Counted from the stretch's first letter, positions 1-12,007 are shown. The stretch: 64,000 nucleotides of DNA from Rhodococcus sp. CH91 (GCF_022554085.1 NZ_JAKFYR010000008.1:62001-126000); one strand, 5' to 3'. The notes: generated by a model not told the origin, from the letters alone. Program-made: numbers and translations.

Positions 1-251
1 GCCCCGGCGTCGACGAAGCCCGAGGGATCGGCGAACGCCGCCTCGATCATCGCGACGAAGGCATCGGGTTCGCGGACAGCGGTGAGCGCTGCTCGATCCG
101 TCCACAGGAGGTGACCGATCTGATGGGCGATGGTCCATCCGGGTGCGGGGGTGGACAGCGTCCAGCCGTCGTCGGACAGGTTCGCGACGAGGCCGTCGAG
201 GTCGTCGCCTTCCGCGCGGAGATCGTCGAGCACTGTGTGCAGATCGGCCAT
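1..251 (-). CDS. TIGR03084-like DinB/maleylpyruvate isomerase N-domain protein, partial
   Basis: This is the first 83 codons of a gene that runs off the left edge. It opens [20 protein letters not shown] and contains a [19 protein letters not shown] stretch. That pattern is typical of the N-terminal four-helix domain of actinobacterial DinB/mycothiol-dependent isomerase-like proteins, where histidines bind a divalent metal. The start is the ATG at 251; no in-frame stop occurs before position 1. It is divergent from the EamA transporter gene. The catalytic activity is not deducible from this part, and the TIGR03084 assignment is by recognition of the N-terminus only. Confidence 0.7.
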   Translation of the reverse strand, partial: MADLHTVLDDLRAEGDDLDGLVANLSDDGWTLSTPAPGWTIAHQIGHLLWTDRAALTAVREPDAFVAMIEAAFADPSGFVDAG

Positions 252-343
252 GAGGCAAGCGTCACACGTCGCGGGCGCAAAATCAAGCACTCATGATTGT
301 TTTACGGCGGGCGGTGGCCGTCCGTGTCGGAGAGACTGACGTG

Positions 344-1207
344 ATGGCCGACGTCCACCGCACGCATACCGCCGTGCCTGTGGCGGCCGTCCTGGGAGCG
401 GTACTGTCCATGCAGTTCGGGGCGGCGTTCGCCGCGACACTGTTCGACCGGGCGGGTGCGCTCGGCACTGTCACCCTGCGTCTCGTGTTCGCGGCGGCGA
501 TCCTGTGCGCCCTCGTCCGGCCTCGGGTGCGCACGTGGACACGCGAGCAATGGCAGGCCGTGGCGACGCTCGCCGCCAGTCTGGCGCTGATGAACGCGTC
601 GTTCTACGCGGCACTGACGCGACTGCCGCTCGCCGCCGCCGTCACCATCGAATTCCTCGGTCCGCTCGGACTGGCCGCGGTGTTGTCGCGCCGTGCGCGC
701 GACGCCCTGTGGGTACTGCTCGCCCTGGCCGGGGTGGTCCTGCTCGGAGCGGGTGACGAGGCCGGCCCGTCCGGCGGTCTCGACCCGGTGGGCATCGCCT
801 TCGCCCTGGTCGCCGCCACCGGATGGGCGTGGTACATCGTGGCCGGCGCCCGCGTCGCCACGACCCTGCGCGGGCCGTCGGGACTCGCCGGCGCCACGGC
901 CGTCGCAGCCGTCGTCATCCTGCCTTTCGGAGCGGCGTCGGCCGGCACGCAACTCCTCTCGCCCGACCTCGCGCTCACGGGACTCGCCGTGGCGCTGCTG
1001 TCGTCGGCGATTCCCTACACCCTGGAGATCCGGGCCTTGCGCGACCTGCCGAAGAAGGTGTTCGCGATCCTCATCGCGCTCGAACCCGCCGCCGCGGCAC
1101 TCGCAGGTCTCCTGGTACTCGGCCAGCTCGTCGACCCCCTGGCCGCCGTGGGCATCGTGCTGGTGGTGGCCGCCGGAATCGGCGCGATGCGCACCGCGCG
1201 GGCCTGA
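344..1207 (+). CDS. EamA/RhtA-family exporter
   Basis: A 287-residue inner-membrane protein made almost entirely of hydrophobic segments, about ten, in two repeated halves, as in EamA (DMT superfamily) carriers. The segment AAAVTIEFLGPLGLAAVLS and the C-terminal AILIALEPAAAALAGLLVLG resemble RhtA-type threonine/homoserine exporters, so amino-acid or metabolite efflux is the likely role; the substrate is not known. I chose ATG 344 rather than ATG 293 because GGAGAG lies 8 nt upstream of it and the extra N-terminus is not hydrophobic or conserved-looking. It converges with the LysR gene, with a 9-bp gap. Confidence 0.85.
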   Translation: MADVHRTHTAVPVAAVLGAVLSMQFGAAFAATLFDRAGALGTVTLRLVFAAAILCALVRPRVRTWTREQWQAVATLAASLALMNASFYAALTRLPLAAAVTIEFLGPLGLAAVLSRRARDALWVLLALAGVVLLGAGDEAGPSGGLDPVGIAFALVAATGWAWYIVAGARVATTLRGPSGLAGATAVAAVVILPFGAASAGTQLLSPDLALTGLAVALLSSAIPYTLEIRALRDLPKKVFAILIALEPAAAALAGLLVLGQLVDPLAAVGIVLVVAAGIGAMRTARA

Positions 1208-1216
1208 ACAGGGTCC

Positions 1217-2110
1217 TCAGCTACCGCGAACGATCATGCGGACGAGTTCCCCTGCCGGCCCGGCGAGCCGGCGCGGTGGCCGCCAGACCGCACGGAGTAC
1301 CCGGCGCAGATCGAGACCGTCCACCTCGACAGCGACCAGACGCCCGGAAGACAGATACTCCTCGACCGCGAGCGTGCTGAGAACAGCGGGGCCCGTGCCG
1401 CCGAGCACACTCGTCCGGACCGCGGCACCGCTCCCGAGCTCGAGCAGCGGTGCCGCCCGTTCGTATTCCTGCAGCGCGAGATCCAGTGTGCGCCGGGTGC
1501 CGGAGCCCTCCTCACGGACGACGAGCGGTGTCGCGGCGAGTTCCGCCACGGTGAGCGGGCGCCGTCGCCGCGCCCAGGGGTGTGCGGGCGGAACGACCAC
1601 GACGAGGCGGTCCCGCGCGACCGGCACACTGTGCACCCCCTCGGGCACCGACGGTCCTTCCACGAATCCGAGATGGCACCCACCGTCCGCGACCACATCG
1701 CACACGCGCATCGAATTGTGGACCTGCAACTGGATCTGGACGTCGTCGCGGATCAGCCGGAAGGCCCCGAGCCAACGCGGGACGAGATGCTCGGCGACCG
1801 TCATCGAAGCCGCGACCATCAGTTCGGGCTGCCGTTCGACACGCAGAGCGGCAGCGGCGTCGAGCAGTCGTCCCGCATCGGCGAGCACCTCGCGTGCCCA
1901 GTGCGCGACGACGGTTCCCTCCGGCGTGAGCGCAGATCCGGTGTGGCCCCGGCGCACGAGGACCGCGCCGAGTTGCCGCTCCAGCCGGCGCAGGGTCCGG
2001 GTCGCATTCGGCTGGGCGAGGCCGGCGGCACGGGCGGCAGCTCCGAGCCCGCCCAGGTCGTCGATACCGACGAGGAGTTCGAGGGCTCCGAGGTCCGGCC
2101 AGTCGGTCAT
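1217..2110 (-). CDS. LysR-family transcriptional regulator (YeiE-like)
   Basis: A 297-residue LysR-type regulator. The N-terminal winged HTH covers about residues 8-65 (GLGAAARAAGLAQPNATRTL is the recognition region), followed by a LysR substrate-binding domain. It is divergent from a YeiH-type permease gene, the same arrangement as yeiE-yeiH of enterobacteria, so it probably controls that neighbour in response to a sulfur or other small anionic ligand. I prefer ATG 2110 over an upstream GTG at 2134 because the protein then begins MTDWPDLGALELLV, the usual distance before the HTH. Two inverted repeats lie in the intergenic DNA. The ligand is unknown. Confidence 0.88.
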   Translation of the reverse strand: MTDWPDLGALELLVGIDDLGGLGAAARAAGLAQPNATRTLRRLERQLGAVLVRRGHTGSALTPEGTVVAHWAREVLADAGRLLDAAAALRVERQPELMVAASMTVAEHLVPRWLGAFRLIRDDVQIQLQVHNSMRVCDVVADGGCHLGFVEGPSVPEGVHSVPVARDRLVVVVPPAHPWARRRRPLTVAELAATPLVVREEGSGTRRTLDLALQEYERAAPLLELGSGAAVRTSVLGGTGPAVLSTLAVEEYLSSGRLVAVEVDGLDLRRVLRAVWRPPRRLAGPAGELVRMIVRGS

Positions 2111-2117
2111 GCACGAA

Positions 2118-2145
2118 CGATATGTCACCCGCACTACTCATATCG
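2118..2145. promoter_or_regulatory. Inverted repeat, probable LysR operator
   Basis: CGATATG and CATATCG form perfect 7-bp arms separated by 14 bp, between the divergent LysR and YeiH genes. LysR regulators bind imperfect dyads in such positions. The site overlaps the region just upstream of the LysR start, consistent with autorepression. This is inferred from position and symmetry only. Confidence 0.5.
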
Positions 2146-2150
2146 AGCCG

Positions 2151-2164
2151 GCATGAGCTCATGC
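2151..2164. promoter_or_regulatory. Perfect 14-bp palindrome GCATGAGCTCATGC
   Basis: An uninterrupted palindrome 47 bp upstream of the YeiH start and 5 bp from the first inverted repeat. It may be a second regulator contact site or the operator of a different dimeric repressor. No protein is identified. Confidence 0.4.
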
Positions 2165-2211
2165 CCGATCGGAGGCTGGTGCGGGCCTCGCGGGGACGGG
2201 AGAGTCGAGAC

Positions 2212-3237
2212 ATGCCCGCCGTTCTCTCCGCCTCGCCCCGGCCGACCGTCGCCCCGGGCCTGCTCGTGGCCGGGGCGGGTACGCTCGCTGCCCTCGCGGC
2301 AGCCCACCTCGTGCCGGAGGCCAGCCCGCTCCTCGTCGCGATCGTCCTCGGTGTGGCGGTGGCGAACGCGGGCCTGCCCACGGCCGCCGTCGAGACCCTC
2401 GGACCCGGGATGGGCGTGGCGTCCAAGCACCTGCTCCGTGTGGGAGTCGCACTCCTCGGACTGCAACTCGCGGTGTCCGATCTCGCTGCTCTCGGGTGGG
2501 GAACGGCGCTCGTCGCGGCGACGGTCGTCGTCGCGGGCATCGGCGGATCGCTCGCCCTCGGCAGATCGCTCGGTGTGGGGTGGACCCAGCGCCTGCTCAT
2601 CGCGTGCGGGTTCTCGATCTGTGGGGCGGCTGCTGCGGCAGCGGTCGACAGCGTGATCGACTCGCGCACACGCGAACTCGTGACGACCGTCGCGCTCGTG
2701 GTCGTCTTCGGCACCGCGATGATCCCGCTCGTCCCACTCGTGGCGGAGATGTCCGGACTCGACACCCGGTCCGCCGGACTCTGGGCCGGCGCGGCGATCC
2801 ACGAGGTCGCACAGGTCGTCGCGACCGGCACGGCACTCGACGCCGCGGCGGGAGGGGCCCTCGCGGTCGCCGTCACCGTCAAACTCGCGCGGGTGGCCCT
2901 GCTGGCACCCGTGATCGCGATCGTGGGCGTCGTCGCACGCCGACGGGGCGAGGGTCGCACGGACGGGAAGCCCCAGCCGATCGTGCCGCTCTTCCTGCTG
3001 GGCTTTCTGGCCTGCGTCGCGGTGCGTTCGACGGGCGTGCTCGGCCCGTTCGTCGTGGACGTCGCGCACTCGGTGCAGACGGCGCTGCTGACGGCCGCGA
3101 TGTTCGCCCTGGGCACGGGGGTGCGGCCGGCGGTGTTGCGCGGGGTGGGATGGCGGCCGGTCGCCCTCGCCGCTGCAGCGACGATCTGGATCGCGGGAAT
3201 CGCTCTGGCCGGAGTGCTGGTGATCAGTGCGCGATGA
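2212..3237 (+). CDS. YeiH-family putative sulfate/anion exporter
   Basis: A 341-residue polytopic membrane protein of the UPF0324/YeiH family (cons_hypoth698). It has about ten hydrophobic helices and the family-typical motifs LLRVGVALLGLQL and CGFSICGAAAAAAVDSVI, plus an AAIHEVAQVVA helix. Some family members are annotated as sulfate or sulfite/taurine-related exporters; experimental support for any substrate is thin. The start is the ATG at 2212, which has GGGAG 9 nt upstream; ATGs at 2122 and 2161 lack a ribosome site and would add charged residues. It lies divergent from its presumed LysR regulator and its last 14 bp overlap the convergent DUF202 gene. Confidence 0.85.
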   Translation: MPAVLSASPRPTVAPGLLVAGAGTLAALAAAHLVPEASPLLVAIVLGVAVANAGLPTAAVETLGPGMGVASKHLLRVGVALLGLQLAVSDLAALGWGTALVAATVVVAGIGGSLALGRSLGVGWTQRLLIACGFSICGAAAAAAVDSVIDSRTRELVTTVALVVVFGTAMIPLVPLVAEMSGLDTRSAGLWAGAAIHEVAQVVATGTALDAAAGGALAVAVTVKLARVALLAPVIAIVGVVARRRGEGRTDGKPQPIVPLFLLGFLACVAVRSTGVLGPFVVDVAHSVQTALLTAAMFALGTGVRPAVLRGVGWRPVALAAAATIWIAGIALAGVLVISAR

Positions 3238-3556
3238 GGATCAGGACGGCCGACGCCACGGCGAGGACGGCGACGGTCCCTGTGATCGCGACATTGCGCC
3301 ACCAGAAGTAGGGCACACTCCCCTCGACGAATCCGCGCACCCGGGCGCGATGGCCCGACCGGGCGGCGAACAGCAGAGTGAGGACCGGCACCAGACAGAC
3401 GAGCCCGATCGTCGCCACTACGGGCCCCGGGCCGGGAACGAACCGCATGAACGCCAGCACCACCGCGCCGAGCAGTGCGCCGGTGCGCAGCCACGACAGG
3501 CTCGTCCGTTCGGGTTGCAGACCCGCGTCGTCGTGCCGCAGATCGTCCGGCCCCAC
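3224..3556 (-). CDS. DUF202 membrane protein
   Basis: A 110-residue protein with a short polar N-terminus, the DUF202 signature PERTSLSWLRTGALLGAVVL and three hydrophobic segments (about residues 25-43, 48-66 and 88-109). DUF202/YidH proteins are small inner-membrane proteins of unknown function, sometimes fused to SPX domains in eukaryotes. It follows a second DUF202 gene after 16 bp, so the two are probably co-transcribed and may pair in the membrane. No catalytic motif is visible. Confidence 0.8.
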   Translation of the reverse strand: MGPDDLRHDDAGLQPERTSLSWLRTGALLGAVVLAFMRFVPGPGPVVATIGLVCLVPVLTLLFAARSGHRARVRGFVEGSVPYFWWRNVAITGTVAVLAVASAVLILIAH

Positions 3557-3572
3557 TAGGACGCCACCGTTC

Positions 3573-3938
3573 TCACCGCACGATGGCGACGGCCAGCACC
3601 ACTCCCGCCGCGCCCAATGTCACTGCGAGCAGATAGGCCGCCCAGGGAAGCGGAAGCGGTCGCCCGGTGCGCATCGCGCGTTCCACGCTGTGCCAGCGGA
3701 GCAGGGCGAACACCACGAGCACGGCGGCGAACACCAGGAGGACGCACGCGAGCGTCGTGCGGAGCCCGACGGACACGATGTCGCCCGCGAAGGTCTCGAG
3801 TGCCACCGCAGCGGCGAGGATGCCGAGCGCGGTGCGCACCCATGCCAGGAAGGTGCGTTCGTTGGCGAGGGTGAATCGCGGGTCGGGATCGGTGCCCTCA
3901 CGCAGTGCTTTCGGGCGCCAGCCTCCGCGTTTCTCCAC
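3573..3938 (-). CDS. YidH-like DUF202 membrane protein
   Basis: A 121-residue protein with the classic DUF202 motif ANERTFLAWVRTALGILAA near residues 26-44 and three membrane segments. It has a longer basic N-terminus (MEKRGGWRPKALREG) than its downstream paralogue. The two tandem DUF202 genes resemble the YidH/YidG pairing in other bacteria. Function is unknown. It lies just downstream of the Rieske gene on the same strand; the 25-bp gap allows an operon but does not prove one. Confidence 0.82.
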   Translation of the reverse strand: MEKRGGWRPKALREGTDPDPRFTLANERTFLAWVRTALGILAAAVALETFAGDIVSVGLRTTLACVLLVFAAVLVVFALLRWHSVERAMRTGRPLPLPWAAYLLAVTLGAAGVVLAVAIVR

Positions 3939-3963
3939 GAAGCGGACTCTATCCCTCGCGTGG

Positions 3964-4419
3964 TCAGCCGACGACGAGATCGGAACCGCGGGCCGCCACC
4001 GGGCGGGACTTCAGCGGCCGCTTCGCCGGCCCTTCGGTGGGTACGCCGTCGAGGTCGAACCGGCTTCCGTGACACGGGCAGATGATCCGGTCGTCCTCGA
4101 CACCGCTGATGTTGCATCCCTGGTGACTGCAGATCGCGATGAACGCCCGGAACTCGCCCTCCGTGGGCTGGGTGACCACCAGTCTCTCCGACTCGAGCAT
4201 CACTCCCCCGCCGACCGGAACGTCCGCGACGGCGGCGACCACCTTCGCGTCGGGGCCGGGCGGAGTCGTGGTGGTGGGCGCCGCGGCTGCGGGACGTGCC
4301 TCACCGGCGTCATCGGACGCCCCGCAGGCCGTCAGTGCCGCACCGGCCGCCACTGCACCCGCCCCTCCGATGAATGTGCGACGCCCGAGCGTCGTACGGT
4401 CGAAGAAGTCGCTGCTCAT
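3964..4419 (-). CDS. Tat-exported Rieske [2Fe-2S] lipoprotein
   Basis: A 151-residue protein with a Tat signal (LGRRTFIGGAGAVAAG) that also ends in a lipobox, LTAC, so it should be exported folded and anchored as a lipoprotein. A Thr/Pro-rich linker (about residues 45-60) follows. The Rieske domain carries CSHQGCN and CPCHGSRF, giving the Cys/His ligands of a [2Fe-2S] cluster and the usual disulfide cysteines. It is much shorter than a bc1-complex QcrA, so it is more likely a soluble-type electron carrier. Start ATG 4419 is chosen; ATG 4425 is equally possible and neither has a strong ribosome site. Its partner may be the neighbouring FprB, though that enzyme is cytoplasmic. Confidence 0.85.
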   Translation of the reverse strand: MSSDFFDRTTLGRRTFIGGAGAVAAGAALTACGASDDAGEARPAAAAPTTTTPPGPDAKVVAAVADVPVGGGVMLESERLVVTQPTEGEFRAFIAICSHQGCNISGVEDDRIICPCHGSRFDLDGVPTEGPAKRPLKSRPVAARGSDLVVG

Positions 4420-4509
4420 GCACATGTCCGTTCGGGTCGCGAGAACTGTCTCTCCCGAGCCTATCGACGAACCACCCGCCCTCGCCGCGACGTGCGTCAC
4501 CTGCGGGGA

Positions 4510-6186
4510 CTATCGCTGCCGTGACGTGAGCAACGGCAGGCGACCACGGCGGCGGCCCAGCTCGACCAGGGCTGCACGATCGGTGATCTTGACCCGTGGC
4601 CTGCCCTGAGCGTGTCCGGCCCGCCGTTCGGCGGCATCGATCACCCTCCACCCGTCCAGATCCACGCGTTCGGGACGGCGCTGCCCGAGCAACCGGTTCA
4701 GGGCGCGGCGATCGCCGCGCGGTTCGGCGAGGCCGCCGGAGTCGAAGTCGGCGAGCAGCGCCGCCACCGTCTCCTTCGCGCAGCCCTTGTTGGTACCGAT
4801 GACCCCGCTCGGTCCGCGCTTGGCCCAGCCGGTGACGTAGACACCGTGGTCGACCCGTCCACCGGTGTTGGGGACGACGCCGCGGACGTCGTCGAACGGC
4901 ACGCCGGGTACGGGGACCCCGCGGTATCCGATCGACCGGAGCACGAGCGTGGCGGCCAGATCCTCGAACCGGCCGGTGGGACGGGCCACGAGGCGACCCT
5001 CCTCGTCGGCCAGCTCGGTGCGTTCGATCCGGATCCCCGTCACGTGGTCGTCCCCGAGCAATTCGCTCGGTGCGGAGAGATACCGGAAGACGATGCGGCG
5101 GTGGCCCGGACGCACGGTGCGGTCTGCATATTCGCGAGCGAGCCGGACACGCAGGGCGGTGGCCTGATCGTCCTCCGCGGCCCGGGCGCTGACCGGGTCG
5201 AGCTCGAGGTCGGCATCGTCGACGACGACGTCGACACCCCTGAGGTCGCCGAGGGCGAGGAATTCGGGGTTGCTGTACGCCGCCTGGGCAGGACCACGCC
5301 GGCCGAGCAGGACGACCTCACGGATGTTGCTCTTCCGCAAGGCCTTCAGCGCGTGATCGGCGATGTCCGTGCGCGCGAGTTCGTCGACGTCCATCGTGAG
5401 GATCCGGGCGACGTCCAGCGCGACGTTGCCGTTCCCGACGATCACGGCGCGTTCGCCGGAGAGATCGAAGACACGATCGGCGTAGTCGGGATGGCCGTTG
5501 TACCAGGCCACGAACTCGGTGGCGGCGTGGCTTCCGGGCAGGTCCTCACCGCGGATCCCCAGTCGCCGATCGGACGACGCGCCGGTCGCGTAGATCACGG
5601 CATGGTGATGCTCGAGCAGTTCGGCGTGCGTGATGTCGCGACCGACCTCGGTGTCGAGGTGGAGTGCGAACTCGTCTCGCCGGAACGACCATTCGAACGA
5701 TTCGGTGACGGCCTTGGTACCCGGGTGATCGGGTGCGACGCCGGCGCGCACCAGGCCGAAGGGTGTGGGGAGCCGATCGAACATCTCGACCTCGACGTCG
5801 GATCGTTCGAGCAGTTCCTGTGCGGCATAACAGGCCGCGGGCCCGGCGCCGACGATCGCGACACGCAGCGTCCCCCGATCGCGCGGGGGCGCCGGGGTCG
5901 GAACGAGCGGCTGCCATCCCTCCGGCACGGGGTGGTGCTCGTAGTAGGCCGCGTTGATCTCGGCGAACCGGGCTTGCGCCGGAGAGAGCCTGTCGTCGGG
6001 CAGGATCGCCTCGACCGGGCACGCATCGGCGCACGCTCCGCAGTCGATACAGGTCTGCGGGTCGATGTGCAGCATCTCCGCCGTCGCGAATTCGGGTTCG
6101 TCCGGCGAGGGATGGATGCAGTTCACGGGGCAGACCGCGACGCAGCTCGCGTCGTTGCAGCAGGTCTGGGTGATCACGTAGGCCAT
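4510..6186 (-). CDS. fprB: Ferredoxin fused to NADP+ reductase (FprB)
   Basis: A 558-residue fusion. Residues 1-60 form a 7Fe-type ferredoxin with cysteine sets CCNDASCVAVCPVNC and C46-IDCGACADAC-56. From about residue 107 an adrenodoxin-reductase-like flavoprotein follows: an FAD site IVGAGPAACYAAQ, an NADP site VIVGNGNVALDVARIL, and the conserved GWAKRGPSGVIGTN near the C-terminus. This matches mycobacterial FprB, which passes NADPH electrons to or from ferredoxins, for instance for P450s. The reading frame stays open far upstream, but ATG 6186 starts exactly at the ferredoxin domain and has GAGG upstream. It is divergent from the thioesterase gene. Confidence 0.93.
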   Translation of the reverse strand: MAYVITQTCCNDASCVAVCPVNCIHPSPDEPEFATAEMLHIDPQTCIDCGACADACPVEAILPDDRLSPAQARFAEINAAYYEHHPVPEGWQPLVPTPAPPRDRGTLRVAIVGAGPAACYAAQELLERSDVEVEMFDRLPTPFGLVRAGVAPDHPGTKAVTESFEWSFRRDEFALHLDTEVGRDITHAELLEHHHAVIYATGASSDRRLGIRGEDLPGSHAATEFVAWYNGHPDYADRVFDLSGERAVIVGNGNVALDVARILTMDVDELARTDIADHALKALRKSNIREVVLLGRRGPAQAAYSNPEFLALGDLRGVDVVVDDADLELDPVSARAAEDDQATALRVRLAREYADRTVRPGHRRIVFRYLSAPSELLGDDHVTGIRIERTELADEEGRLVARPTGRFEDLAATLVLRSIGYRGVPVPGVPFDDVRGVVPNTGGRVDHGVYVTGWAKRGPSGVIGTNKGCAKETVAALLADFDSGGLAEPRGDRRALNRLLGQRRPERVDLDGWRVIDAAERRAGHAQGRPRVKITDRAALVELGRRRGRLPLLTSRQR

Positions 6187-6244
6187 GTGGAGGTCCTCGC
6201 AAAGCCGGGCGGAGCCGTCCGCCAAGTTCATGTAACGGTCCGTA

Positions 6245-6261
6245 ACAGTTAACAAGACTGT
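6245..6261. promoter_or_regulatory. Inverted repeat in fprB/thioesterase divergent promoter region
   Basis: ACAGT and ACTGT are perfect 5-bp arms around 7 bp, and immediately upstream GTAAC is repeated directly at a 10-bp step (6232-6245). The 173-bp space between the two divergent genes must hold both promoters. A regulator site is plausible; no family is assigned. Confidence 0.3.
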
Positions 6262-6359
6262 AGCGGCTGCGCCGGGACGTTCGCAAGAGTCCCTGCGACC
6301 CGGCCCGGAAGCTGCGAGAATCGCACGATCGGACATCCGACCGGGGGGAGCGCATGGGC

Positions 6360-7163
6360 ATGCCGACGTCGACTTCCGATCGCCCCTGGACCCGGCCTTT
6401 GACGGCACTACCCGACGGTGCGAACCCCTACTCCACCGCACGCACCGTCCGCACCGGGGACGTGGACACCGGCAGACGCCTCCGCCTCGACGGCATCGCG
6501 CGGTACCTCCAGGACATCGGCACCGACAATCTCGCGGCGGTGGGCGCAGCCGACACCGATCCGCTGTGGATCGTCCGGCGCACTGTCGTCGACGTTCATC
6601 GCCCCGCCCATTACGGACGATCCCTGCGGCTTCGACGCTGGTGCGATGCACTCTCGACACGATGGGCCAACGTGCGCGTACGCCTGGACGACCCCGACGA
6701 TGCCCACGGCCCTCTCATCGAGACGGCAGCCTTCTGGATAGACATCGGCCCGACCACCGGCGCGCCCACCCGGATCAGCGACGGCCTGTTCGAGCACATG
6801 TCCCGCTACGCACACGACACGCGCCTCAAATGGAAGGCATGGCTACCGGACAGCGCACCCGAGACGGTCGACGACGAACGCGAATTCCCCTTGCGCGTCA
6901 CCGACTTCGATCCTTTCGGACACGTCAACAACGCCGTCTACTGGCACGGCGTCGAGGAGGTCGTAGCGCTGCGGGCCGACATCGTGGAGGGGCCGTACCG
7001 CGCGGTGATCGAACATCTGCGGCCCGTCGCCGCGGGCGAGACGGTCACGCTCCGGACCGGCCTCCACGAGGACGGTCTGACCGTGTGGTTCACGGTCGGG
7101 GATCACACTCGTGCGGTCGCGTGGATCGCCCGGAATCCGGACGCTCTACGGTGGACCCCATGA
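6360..7163 (+). CDS. Acyl-ACP thioesterase family protein
   Basis: A 267-residue double-hotdog protein. The N-terminal half (RTGDVDTGRRLRLDGIARYLQ, then LWIVRRTVVDV) and the C-terminal half (RVTDFDPFGHVNNAVYWHGVEE) match the FatA/acyl-ACP thioesterase pattern, with the catalytic-type Asp/Asn/His region FGHVNNAVYW. Such enzymes release fatty acids from acyl carrier protein; the true acyl substrate here is unknown. I place the start at ATG 6360, which is 9 nt from the GGGGGGAG ribosome site; ATG 6354 would be only 3 nt from it. Its TGA overlaps the ATG of the next gene, implying translational coupling. Confidence 0.8.
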   Translation: MPTSTSDRPWTRPLTALPDGANPYSTARTVRTGDVDTGRRLRLDGIARYLQDIGTDNLAAVGAADTDPLWIVRRTVVDVHRPAHYGRSLRLRRWCDALSTRWANVRVRLDDPDDAHGPLIETAAFWIDIGPTTGAPTRISDGLFEHMSRYAHDTRLKWKAWLPDSAPETVDDEREFPLRVTDFDPFGHVNNAVYWHGVEEVVALRADIVEGPYRAVIEHLRPVAAGETVTLRTGLHEDGLTVWFTVGDHTRAVAWIARNPDALRWTP

Positions 7164-7651
7164 CCCGTACCCTGATCTTGCTGCGCCACGGCAAGTCCGC
7201 GTACCCGGACGATGTGGACGATCGCGATCGCCCCCTCTCCCCCCGCGGACGACGCGAAGCCGGACTCGCCGGTCGCTGGATCCGCGCGAACCTTCCCGAG
7301 GTGGACGCCGTACTGTGCTCCCCCGCCGTCCGGACGCGCAAGACGCTCGCCGAGGCAGCGGTCGAGGCACCCACCGAACACCCCGAGAGCCTGTATCTCG
7401 CCGGCCCGGAGACCCTGCTCGGTGAGATCCGCGGGGTGGCCGACGACGTGAAGACCCTGCTGGTCGTGGGGCACGAGCCCACCCTGTCGGCCACCGTCCT
7501 CGGACTGGTCACCGACCACAGCACCGATGCCGCACACCAGGTGGCCGAGAAGTTCCCCACCTCCTCGATCGCGGTACTGACCGTCGACGGTTCGTGGAGC
7601 GACCTGGCGCGCGGCACCGCAGAACTCGTGGACTTCCACATTCCGCGGTAG
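7160..7651 (+). CDS. SixA-like histidine phosphatase
   Basis: A 163-residue phosphoglycerate-mutase superfamily protein. It has the catalytic LLRHGKSAYPDD motif at residues 7-18 (phospho-accepting His10) and a second catalytic histidine in VVGHEPTLSATVLG. The small size and the RHGKS signature fit SixA-type phosphohistidine phosphatases rather than glycolytic mutases. It starts at ATG 7160, overlapping the thioesterase stop (ATGA). The physiological substrate cannot be read from sequence. Confidence 0.85.
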   Translation: MTRTLILLRHGKSAYPDDVDDRDRPLSPRGRREAGLAGRWIRANLPEVDAVLCSPAVRTRKTLAEAAVEAPTEHPESLYLAGPETLLGEIRGVADDVKTLLVVGHEPTLSATVLGLVTDHSTDAAHQVAEKFPTSSIAVLTVDGSWSDLARGTAELVDFHIPR

Positions 7652-7914
7652 TCCGCCGGCTCGAGGACCAGGTCGAGATCATGCAACTCGTCGCCCGGTA
7701 CGGACCCGCGGTGGACAGCGGGTCCGGCGATGCCGCCGCCGCGCTCTGGACCGAGGACGGTCGCTTCGACGCCGTCCCGCAACGACGGATGAAGGTGTCG
7801 GCGAACACCTGGCGCTGGGTGCGCACACCGGACGGCTGGCGCACCACCGAACGTGTCGATGCCGATCTCGACGGCACCCCCGCGCACCGGGAGATGCTCG
7901 CCCCGAAGAAATGA
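7652..7914 (+). pseudogene. Internally deleted SnoaL/NTF2-like gene remnant
   Basis: Directly after the phosphatase stop, an open frame encodes LEDQVEIMQLVARYGPAVDSG, then ALWTEDGRFDAV. That is the usual start of a SnoaL-like fold protein, but it then jumps to NTWRWVRTPDGWRTTERVDAD and ends PAHREMLAPKK, the usual C-terminus. The central part of the domain (normally about 60-80 residues) is missing, and no start codon with a ribosome site precedes the first conserved residues. It looks like a gene reduced by an in-frame internal deletion. It could still be expressed by reinitiation from the upstream gene, but a working fold is unlikely. Confidence 0.55.
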
Positions 7915-7916
7915 CG

Positions 7917-7952
7917 AAGGCCCCGCCCCCGAAGAGAAGAGGGCGGGACCTT
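7917..7952 (-). terminator. rpoBC terminator hairpin
   Basis: A 12-bp stem (AAGGTCCCGCCC on the minus strand) with a 12-nt loop, starting 23 bp after the rpoC stop. On the rpoC transcript the one imperfect pair is a G-U wobble, and a T-rich stretch (TCATTTCTT) follows a few bases later, so it fits an intrinsic terminator of the minus strand. It also sits 2 bp from the end of the remnant gene on the other strand. Confidence 0.75.
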
Positions 7953-7974
7953 CATCGCCTACAGCGGCAGCGAA

Positions 7975-11946
<3,972 letters not shown>

Positions 11947-12007
11947 GTAACTTCCTTTCCCCTGTGCGGGTTGTATTGCTGCTAGTTGTCGCTATCGCTG
12001 CCGGGGC

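Noticed and set aside
1512-3494. 660-codon minus-strand frame crossing the LysR-YeiH region
   Set aside because: It crosses two well-supported genes out of frame, is very Arg/Ala/Pro/Thr-rich and has no domain.
4612-6252. 546-codon open frame opposite fprB
   Set aside because: The minus-strand frame has clear ferredoxin and flavoprotein motifs; this one has none.
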